NCBI GenBank assembly: GCA_010356995.1
Contig: ML996693.1
Location: 744,001-808,000, forward strand
Origin: Trichodelitschia bisporula
Lineage: Eukaryota; Ascomycota; Dothideomycetes; Phaeotrichales; Phaeotrichaceae
DNA: 64,000 bases
Direction of reading: 5' to 3'
Shown: positions 55,548 through 64,000 of the stretch, in pieces
Numbering within the stretch: the first letter of the stretch is position 1
How the letters are laid out: each line of letters opens with the position of its first letter
The notes under the pieces: generated by a model
Told to the model about the DNA's origin: nothing
Databases searched by the model: none
The model's input: only the letters and a program-made list of their open reading frames with translations
Made by a program: the position numbers and the translations under genes

Positions 55548-58293
55548 CGTGGAGCTGAGTACTGAGAAGTCAAGGTGGAGTGGAAGTGGTAGATGTGTGG
55601 AGGTGAGGGAGGGTCAATTTGGAAGTACGATTATGATTAAAAGGTAAGGTCTTGGAAGCGGGGTTTCCAGATATTAATGTGGAAGAGCGAGTGAAAGGCT
55701 GACTGCGTAGGTGCGACTCACGGAATCGCGGGGTCGGTGACAGGTCCGGGGCTTTATGAATGAGACCAGCAACCCGCCTCCTGCCCACAAAGAAGAGGCT
55801 GGCTTCATGTTTGTTTGACAAGGCTCATCCAGTGCGACACATGGCAGTGGGCCCTTGCTTCCGGGGTGGTGAGGCTTAGGGAAGGAAGTTGTATCCCAGA
55901 GTCGCGAATAGCTTCAAGCCAAGCTCAAACAAGCCTTTGAGATCTCGTCTCAGAAGGGCAAATGAGCGACGAGTGGCGCTCGGTCCAGACGCTGAAACTC
56001 AAGATTTGGCCTACCGGCCGACGACATGCAAGGTTCTCGTTGCAAAACTGTTTGCTGCGACGGTTTCCTGACGCTGTGGCGCAGCGCTTGCAGACCAGCC
56101 CCCGGCCGATGCGCCTGCGAATGGGAGCACGAATTGAGGTATCCCCGGCCACCGAAAGACAACAACGGTCGTTAGCCGCAGGCGACTATACCAACAACCG
56201 CCTGCGGTGGAACGTCGTAAGATGAATGACCTACTCCTAGTTTTCGCGAGCGCAAAATTTTGCTGCGCCCACACCTTTGAGCTGGACAAACGCCTGCCAG
56301 TCGCTTCCCGGATGCTGCAAATGTCCGAGCTGCGCCGTTCTGGGTTGTAGCCGCAGGGGCAGCTGCAGGGAAAGCCTCCGTGAGAGTCACCAAACGAGAC
56401 ATGCGGCGGGTAGGGCTCTCTAGATCTTGTGATTTGGAAACTTGGCGAGGCTTTGCGAAAGCTCATCCGGATGACAAGTTACCGAATAATTCAGGCTCCC
56501 AGTTAGGCGACCGGAGAACCGATGGAGCGTGAGGTTAACGAGTAGCATTAAGGCCAACTTGGGCCCAGTCAACATCTATCAAAACGAGACGAAAGCATCC
56601 GGATCGACGGGTGAGGTCGTTCATGCCAAGCTGACGGCCGGCCTATACCCAAGTCATGATCCCCGACCTCATCGGTTGCATCTTTTGGGGCCCTCAAGGC
56701 TCGACATCGTGGAGGTGCTTCCGGCAGGCAGACCGGCCCAATTGCAGCCGTGTTTCATTCCGGAATCCAGCCGGAAAGGGGACATTCCGGCTTGTTTCAA
56801 GACGCGGAGTCATTGGGTTCGCTCGGCTGTAGCCGCGCCCGTTCGCAAGATCGTGTGGGTGAGCTAAAAATGGCTCCCATCTGGACCATTCGGGAAGCAG
56901 CGGGCTGCCGTCCGTTTTGGGACGGAAAAATGCTTTGTATGCGAGCATCATGTGTCCCTTTCCGGAGCTTGTGGCACCGTCTCGACTGGAGACGTTGTTT
57001 CGACGCCCAGGCTCAGCAAAAAGAAGAGAAGAAGAGAAGGTGTATGAAGGCTGCAGTATGTAGAGCCTCTTGCTGCTTATTGGATACAACTATGACGTTA
57101 GCATCAACCTGGGCTGAGGAAGCTGTCATGGCGATGTGTGAAGGTGCTATGACGATGTTTTTTCGACATTCTGGCTGGAACATGTTGGGTTGAAGGAGCT
57201 GTGAGAGAGGATTGTGTGCTTCTGTGGCAAAGAGATCTTGGGGGGCTGATGTTGATTGATTTGCTTGGGGTTGACGGAAGTGCGAGTCTCATTGACGTCG
57301 GAGCATGGTGGTGCATGGGCCAGCTGGGGTCCAGGCGCGAGAGGCTTGCACTTGCATCGCCGCCGCAACTCAACACCACCATCGTCAAGTTGGCCACCTC
57401 GCCCAGTTCACTACCCATCCTCCGGACCATGAAATCTGGAAATATGTCAACGCACTCGTCATTCTTGTTGCTGTAGAGTTTTGCGGGGTTAACCATCTGT
57501 ATTATTAAGTCTAACCAGCATGGCCCAGAGATTTGCATGTCCATAACAACAACCATCAGCTCCTCTGGAGCCTAATCGTCGAAGCCTCCTTCCATCTTGC
57601 GCATCACGACATTGCTGACAATTTCATCTCAGCGCTGAACGATGTGCCTCTTACCGTTAGCGCTGTGGCCTATATGCAAAACCGTGTATTTGAAACCAAG
57701 GCGCTGCGGCTTTCACGGAACACCCTCAGAGCGCCACCACTGGGCTCTTTCGACCAAGGCATTGTGTGGAGGACTGGGATGCACCGGAAGCTGTTATGCT
57801 CCGATGATGGAGCCACGATGGTATCCTAACAGGAAAGCAGACAATTATTTGCGACAGCGATGATTCGGCATTGGACTGCCGAATATCTGCACGAATCTGG
57901 GGTTAAATCCCAATCAGGAAAATCATGCCAAGGGGACGTGGCCGAATGGGCGAATCTACGCCAGAGCAACCTTCAAAGCTTCCGGATGGCAATGGTTGAA
58001 TCAGTGATGAACCTGCCTTCGTGGTGGGCATCCTTCTGCTTATAGACGTCAGAATATGCCCTTGCGAGTGAGACCCGCAATGGCGCCATCTGGGATCTGC
58101 GGGGTGATTATAAATGCGGAGCATCACCTCGGATGCCTGTTGGTCCTGTGAGATGAGGTCAGCTTCACAAGCCATTCGCCGCGGAGACTCCGCTTGGCGA
58201 CCACATACTTATATTCGGCTCCTTAACCCCCTCATGTTGAGCTTTCACCTTCTAAATTCAAAGCATTGAAACAAGAAATTGAATTTGGAAATC
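55548..58293. other. intergenic, 2.7 kb
   Basis: This is the promoter region of the SOD gene on the left and of the epoxide hydrolase on the right. Several open frames of 60-150 codons overlap on both strands near 56000-57500, but most start at TTG/GTG and none has a family motif. No repeat or RNA gene is recognised. Confidence 0.45.
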
Positions 58294-59629
58294 ATGTCGA
58301 CATTCAAGCTGAACGTTCCAGATGAGGCACTCGAAAAATTGAAGCAGAAGCTCTCAGTGACGACACTTCCGGATGAAATGGAATCTGACAATCCGTCGCA
58401 GTATGGTGCACCGCTGAAGGATGTTAGCCGTCTAGTCAAGTACTGGCAGGACGGATTTGACTGGAGGAAAGCTGAAGCCAAAATCAACGAGCTCCCGCAA
58501 TTCATCACAAGCGTGACCACGGATGATTTCGGGCCCCTCGACATTCACTTCGTTCACCAGAAGTCGCCTACTCAGTCAGCTGTTCCGTTGCTCTTCGTTC
58601 ATGGCTGTATTTCCTTCCATAGAAGCTGAAGTGACCGGGTCACACTGACCGTTCCCAGGGCCGGGCTCATTCCTCGAAGCTACGAAACTTCTGCCCCTGC
58701 TCAAAGGAGATGGCAAATCCCCCAGCTTCCACATCGTAGTCCCCTCCCTGCCCAACTTCGGCTTCTCCTCAGGCGTAGCCAAGCCCGGCTTCGGCGTCGA
58801 ACAACACGCCGAAGTATGCCATAGACTCATGTTACAGCTCGGCTACGACCAGTACATCACCCACGGCGGCGATTGGGGCTTCTACATCACCCGCGCTCTC
58901 GGTTATCTTTATCCGGAGCATGTCAAGGCGAGCCACATCACCATGGTCCACGGCAGTCCACCGACCTACAAGGCCAATCCCCTCCTAGCCTTGCAGCACG
59001 CAGTGACGCCGTACTCGGACGCCGAGAGAAAGGGTCGAGAGCGCTTTCAGTGGTTCACCCGAGAAGGCAGGGGCTACGGCATCATCCAGGGCACGAAGCC
59101 GCAGACAGTGGGCTACGCCTTGGCGGACAGCCCCGTTGCACTTCTGGGGTGGATTCTGGAGGTAAGTCACATGGCCAAAACCGACCAATCTCTTTCTTAA
59201 CCCAGGTTCCAGAAACTCTACGACTGGACGGACAAGTACCCCTGGACCGACGACAATATCTTGACCTGGATCTCCGTCTACTGGTTCTCGCGCGCCGGCC
59301 CCGCGGCCAGCGTGCGCATCTACTACGAAACCGAGCACCCGCAAGGCAAGAGGCTGAAGAGCGTCAATGTGCTGCGGGGCCATGTTCCGCACGTCAAGCT
59401 TGGAATGGCCTTCTTCCCGCAGGAGATCGTCCATGTGCCGAGGACGTGGGCGCGCACGATGGGAGATGTGGTGTACGAAAGCGAGCACGAGAGCGGCGGA
59501 CATTTCGCGGCGTGGGAGAAGCCCAAGGCCGTTGCTGCGGATCTGAATGCCATGCTGCGGAAGGGCGGGCCGTGTTTTGGGATCGTCAAGGGGGCGAATG
59601 GGTACGATGGCGCTGCGGCGCGGTTGTAA
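58294..59629 (+). CDS. epoxide hydrolase (microsomal type, alpha/beta hydrolase)
   Basis: Three exons: 58294-58606, 58659-59161, 59213-59629; introns 52 and 51 nt. The protein is about 410 aa. The start is ATG 58294; the frame is open upstream to TTG only. The N-terminal EH domain includes LPDEMESDN and [16 protein letters not shown]. The hydrolase core has the oxyanion motif HGWPGSFLE, the nucleophile Asp in HGGDWGFYI, and the base His in [10 protein letters not shown]. Cap-region Tyr residues occur in SVYWFSRA and IYYETEH. It should hydrate epoxides to diols. There is no N-terminal membrane anchor, so it is likely cytosolic. A detoxification or secondary-metabolite role is open. Confidence 0.94.
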
Positions 59630-59873
59630 CGGGATTCTCTGCGACTACCTCATCCAATTTTTGATTAGATAACAGCAGACAGGATCCACATCTTTCCCAT
59701 TAGGATGCCTGCCCTGGGTATGAAGATCGTTGTGCTCCCTGCGCGTTCGTCGGGAATAAAACCAAGACCAACGCCACCCCAAGCCCCATCTAGCACTGCG
59801 CCGCTGGCTTCGTCACCGCGTTCAGCCTCGAGCGTCCAACGTGCCAACGCCAATACGCCATTACCCGCACGGC

Positions 59874-60805
59874 TCAAACAACCCCATAAGCCAGCACCCC
59901 CGCAATCCCCAGGACGGCCACCATCCGCGCCGGCGCCGCCGTCTGCGCGGCCCCCGTAAAAACGCGCCGCGTGCTCGTCGAGCTCACCGTCGTCGTCTTC
60001 GCAGCCGAAGTCGAAGATCCAGCCTTCTGCGCCCCGTCAGCTCAGTCCCCAAGCAACGGAAGGCTACTCACCGTCGGCAAAGGTGACGGCGACACCCACG
60101 CCGTCGACTCGCTAACCACAATGCTCAAATCATCCTCCTCCGCAAAACTGCTGCTGCTGCTGCTCCACGCCGGTCGCGCTGAGCTTGATGCCGAGCTCCA
60201 TGCTGCGGGCTGAGTCACCTGGCTCGCCGTCAGCGCGGGCCAACTCGCCGACGAGGGAGCCGGTGCCGGCGCCGGGCGCGATATCGAGGTGGTCACCGGC
60301 TTCGGCGCCGGCTGCGACGACGGCACTGGCACTGGCACGAGGGGCACCTCGGGGGCGGACGCGGGTGCAGGTACCTTGGGTGCCGGTGGAGGAGGCGGGG
60401 CGTCGCAGGTCGAGGCCTGCATCGCGGATGCCGCGGCGCTCTGCTCGAAGGGCGTGCCAACACCTTTGCAGGCCGAGGACAGGGAGCGCAGTTGCATGCG
60501 TGCGTAGTCATCGTTGCCGAACTCCAGGTTGGAGCAGGTGTTGCAGGCGCAGGTTGCGGCGGGGGTGAGGAGGCCAGCGTTGGCGGCTTTGCAGAGGCCT
60601 GAAGGGGGGGTTAGAGGGTATGAGGATGGAGGTTTATGGGGGAAGTACAGGCTACGTCGTTCCAGTGGCACATTAGCCCTGCTTCGCGGGCGCATTTGCG
60701 CCAGCAGTGTGGCATGACGAGGGGGCCGGTGTTGGAGGAGGGGAAGAAGGCTAAGGCCGGGGAGGAGAGGGCGAGGAGGGACAGGAGGGCGGTGGAGTGA
60801 AGCAT
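59874..60805 (-). CDS. CFEM-domain GPI-type cell-surface protein
   Basis: Three exons, minus strand: 60649-60805, 60072-60598, 59874-60026; introns 50 and 45 nt. The protein is about 278 aa. A signal peptide (MLHSTALLSLLALSSPALA) is followed by a CFEM-like Cys module: CWRKC, then CHWNDVACLC, then CACNTC, with further Cys at about 96 and 116. The Asp before CLC matches the haem-coordinating Asp of known CFEM proteins. A long Pro/Ala/Ser-rich stalk with PAPAP and SSASSS runs leads to a hydrophobic C-terminus (MVAVLGIAGVLAYGVV), a GPI signal that exists only if the third exon is used. It may bind haem or serve in the cell wall. Ten Cys rather than eight makes it slightly atypical. Confidence 0.85.
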
Positions 60806-62025
60806 TACGAAGCGAGGGACTGGTAACGATTGACTGATGGGTACTGTAAACGAGTGAAATGGGGTGGGTTGGACGTCAGCTGGGAGCGAGCGAGCGGAGT
60901 TGGTGAAAACCACGACGACGACGACAACGACAGCAGGACGTCCCGGGGGGAGGGAACCTGGTTTTGAGAAAGGGCAGCAAATGAATCCTGTCCAAATGAA
61001 GTAGGCAATTTGGACCGACGTCGACCGTGAATTAATTTGTAACCCACCGCTGGGGCGGAGCTGGGGCCGCTTCCCTGCCTGTCCGCCAATGGGTCGCCTG
61101 CGTGACGAGCCCTCTCTGCCCCAGGAAACGGGCATAGCCACATGCTAAATGATTTTGGTGGGTTGCGGTGGTGAGATGCGGGACTGACGTTGATGGTGAC
61201 GTGCGCTTGGACCGCGATGTGTACCTGATCTGTCAATGAACGGACTGTGAAACGACACATACTGCGGGTTCGGGCGAGCATTGAAGGGTCCGGAGATGGA
61301 TCACGATGTCCAGAACATCCCAAGTAGTGGAGGATGGGAAGGCTTGTCGTCTCAAGAGGGTTGAGGTAACTGTCTTCTCTTGTCTGCCTGAAGTCTCTTG
61401 CGACGAGCCTCTTTCCTACTAAAGTCAGCTCAGTCGAAAGATTATCTTCTCCGAATAGGTCAGTTCAGGCAAAGTTCTCTTCCATCTGGAAGATGTTCTG
61501 GCTCACATTGCTAAGGGCGGAGACGGGACACGATGCTCAACTGTCGTCCCAAGTGATGAGGGATGGAATTGCCTTTCGTTGCAAGAGAGTTGAGGAGACT
61601 GAGTGATTCCTCACGTCCCAAGACTCATAAGAGGAGAAGTGAAGCCACTTCGGACGCAAGATCCCTTCCATCTGAAAGGTGTTCTGAGTGGCACCTTCCT
61701 TGGCCTCTTGAGGACAGTTACGCAATGGCACACATTTCGCTTCAACCTGGTTGAAACAAATCAGTACTCTATGCATCTGATGTCAGTAAGAGACTAACCT
61801 TCGACTTCACTTCACGATACTCAAGACGGACCAACCTTGCGTACCGCGGGAGTTGGAAGTGCCCGTTTCCCATCCCGAATTCCCTCTTGCACATCCATCA
61901 ACGTATCCCGGGACCCGCAATCATCGTAAACTCATGCCATATGCCCATGTACAAGTCTATCCCCAGCCCATATTCTACATGCCGGAGTGGATTCCCGCAC
62001 CCGAACACCACAAAATGCATCACCC
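60806..62025. other. intergenic, holds a diverged tandem duplication
   Basis: The left 300 bp is the promoter of the CFEM gene. The centre holds two diverged copies of a roughly 200-bp sequence (61290-61700), listed separately. The right end is the 3' flank of tim54. No gene is seen. Confidence 0.45.
61290..61700. repeat. diverged direct duplication, two copies of about 200 bp
   Basis: Matching blocks recur in the same order. cacgatg...cccaagt...gggatgg and aagag(a/g)gttgagg occur near 61301-61370 and again near 61530-61600. cttccatctg...gtgttctg-like sequence occurs near 61479 and again near 61665. The offsets, about 229 and 186 bp, show indels between copies. There is no ORF and no terminal inverted repeat. 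Confidence 0.55.
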
Positions 62026-63527
62026 TCACATCTCATGAGCATATACCCTCTCCCGCTTCCCCTCACTCCCTTCCCCAATCCGTCTCGCCCTCTCCTCCTC
62101 TTCTGGCTCAAGCACAAACCTCCTCATCCGTCCCGCAATCCGCTCATCAAGCACAACATCATCCAACAAAACCCTCTCCCCCTCTTCCTCCCCTTCCTTC
62201 CTCCTGACACTTTTATGCCATTCCGCCTCCTCTCCCTTCAAACAACCTTCCTGTTCCCACACTTGCCCACCACCATCCCGTGCCTCCCCCGAATCCTCTC
62301 CTGCAAGTCCCTGCTCATAAGGCCTATACGCCCCCAGCACCGCCGCCGCAACCTGCCGCCCCACCTCATCCGCCAAATACCGCCGAGTAAGGAATCTCCA
62401 CATGCGCGTCGGCGTGTTCAGAAACCCAAGTATGTGCGGCAGCGGAATCGGCACGCTCGGCCCGAGCTCAGCCGGCGTGTTAGGCGACAGTTGAGCGGCC
62501 GCATACTCTGCCGTGCCAATGAACGGCGGAGGCTGCTTCGCCTTCTTCGGCTTCCCGTCGGCCGTCACCTCGGGCTTAGCCTCCTCTGACACGGGCTCGG
62601 CTACGGGCGACGCGTCATCGGTAGGCGACGCGTCGTCGGCGGCGAATCCCTCGTCCTTCGGCGCAGCACGCTCCAGCGCCTTCTCGGCCACGTATTCAGG
62701 AATGGCGGCCAGGGAATGCGGCTTCTCGGGGCCGCGGGCCGCGGGGGTTTCGGACTGCGTTGCCCCTTCCACCGCTGTCTCAGCCGGCGCCGACACAGCG
62801 GCAGGCGCATCCACCGGCCCCAACCACCCCTCATGCAAGCCCCGCACATACTCCTTCCACGTATTCCGCCCCACAACAATATCCCCCGCCACGCCCGTGT
62901 AGGGCCTCACCCCCGACCGCGCCCGTATATGCGCCAACTCCAGCTCGCGATCATCCTCCGGGACCGGCTCCGCCGTAGCCTCCCCACGCAGCTTCCGCGC
63001 CTTGCGAATGCGCTCCGCTAGCGCGGCGCGCACATCCCCTTCCTTCCGCCCCTCAATCGCATCCCAGTCCAATGCGGCGGCGACCAGGATCGGCTTGACG
63101 TAGGCGTGGAAGTGTTCGCGCGCGGTCATGGGGCCGTCGGCAGGTGGGGAGGAGAGGAAGACTGTGAGGCGGCGGGGGAGTTGGTTGGGCGGGAGGGGAT
63201 CGGAGGCGAGGTGTGACACGAGGGCGGCCCATTTTGCTTGCGTGCGTTTTGTTTCCCGTCGGTCGTAGATGATTGCGCCGCTCCAGGTGCCGACGATGGT
63301 GAGGAAGATGGTCCAGTTGCGGGAGGGGAGGCGCGGGCGGAAATTGGGCATGCCTATGGGGATGGGTTAGGAGCTGGGAGCTGTATGTGAGGGGAGGACG
63401 GACCCATCATTTTGAATACGGGGTTGGGTTTGCGCGGCGCCGATTTGGCGTCCGCCTTTGCGCTGCTGGCATTGGGTCCGCTGGCGCTCTCGGCGGGTGC
63501 GCTGTCGGGCGGCTTGGTGGTTGACAT
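62026..63527 (-). CDS. tim54: mitochondrial inner-membrane translocase subunit TIM54
   Basis: Two exons, minus strand: 63404-63527 and 62026-63353 (50-nt intron). The protein is about 483 aa. An Ala/Ser/Lys-rich N-terminus leads over the intron into GMPNFRPRLPSRNWTIFLTI, the Tim54 signature, with the single inner-membrane helix at about residues 54-70. Conserved stretches follow: LPRRLTVFLSSPPADGP, HFHAYVKPILVAAALDW and RPYTGVAGDIVVGRNTWKEYVRGLHEGWLG. An Ala/Pro/Glu-rich insert precedes PPFIGTAEYAAAQL and IPLPHILGFLNTPTRMWRFL. It works in the TIM22 carrier-insertion complex. The acidic C-terminus (EPEEEERARR) ends YAHEM. Confidence 0.93.
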
Positions 63528-64000
63528 TGAGGTTGCGGTGGAGAAAAAGATGGTGGAAGAAATGTTGCGTCAAGCATTGAGGGCTGGCTTGGCGGAAGGC
63601 TTTTGGTGGGCGCTCGGACCGCTCGGTACAGCCTGATGGATGCCGGGATGGGTGCGTAAGCTACGAGGCTGACGGGCTTTGTGCTATGGGTTGGATGAAT
63701 GGGTACTCAATTATGCGGTCTGGCCAGGGTTGATTCTTCTGTGGAGTTTGTAGTGTTGATATCAAATGTGCTCCGTCATGATAGATATTCCGCACGAGCT
63801 TAGGAAAGGATATCAGCTCGCAACAACGCAGACAATCTTCAGAAACTTGTTAGGTGTAGTCATAACATCTAGACGTATCCGCAACCCGAGCTTGTGCATA
63901 TATCTATCGTTAGTTACCATCGTACTGTCGTCGCGGACCTGTCTGTCGACAGCATGGAAGCGAGCTCATTGTGCGACGCATTATTCTTCAGCCGGTTCTT
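63528..64000. other. right-edge sequence, tim54 promoter
   Basis: This 473-bp stretch upstream of tim54 contains no gene I can support. Confidence 0.5.

Overview
The window is nuclear DNA from a filamentous ascomycete (Pezizomycotina). Almost every gene carries short GT-AG introns of about 41-99 nt. Gene products and gene families are typical of the group: a Zn2Cys6 regulator, a PTH11-like receptor, GPI-anchored CFEM and Cu-only SOD proteins, hmgA/fahA and Mob3. Class-level placement (Dothideomycetes or Eurotiomycetes) is a guess. I support 24 protein-coding genes with exon structures read by hand, plus one decayed gene, two weak ORFs and several small repeats. I found no tRNA, rRNA, CRISPR array, LTR element or transposon with recognisable protein.

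Layout. 0.7-2.5 kb: a membrane-anchored histidine-phosphatase-like protein that seems to have lost its catalytic histidines. 2.5-8.4 kb: gene-poor. 9.0-16.0 kb: a C2H2 regulator, a coiled-coil protein with a C-terminal Cys cluster, and a seven-helix PTH11-like receptor. 16.7-25.6 kb: a housekeeping block of eIF3h, CK2 beta and the DNA2 helicase-nuclease. 25.6-27.4 kb: intergenic DNA holding a decayed gene. 27.4-33.2 kb: the mitochondrial oxodicarboxylate carrier (with an 11-nt microexon), a CHORD/CS co-chaperone (with a GC-AG intron), a glutaredoxin-like protein, an HpcH/HpaI aldolase and an orphan. 35.3-41.0 kb: ARF1, MOB3 and LEO1.

41.4-51.2 kb: the last steps of tyrosine/homogentisate breakdown. 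fahA and hmgA are divergent, with an 8-bp tandem array between them. They are followed by a Zn2Cys6 regulator and a D-2-hydroxyacid dehydrogenase. hppD, maiA and hmgX are not in the window. 53.4-63.5 kb: an aldo-keto reductase, a GPI-type Cu-only superoxide dismutase, an epoxide hydrolase, a GPI-type CFEM protein and TIM54.

The genes cover replication, translation, signalling, trafficking, mitochondrial transport and cell-surface functions. The only plausible functional cluster is the aromatic-catabolism region. I see no clear new multi-gene system. The most interesting points are the pseudo-phosphatase, the possible pathway-specific regulator next to hmgA, the decayed gene, the unusual splice structures and recurrent short palindromic motifs in the intergenic DNA. 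All exon joins are read from sequence without transcript evidence.
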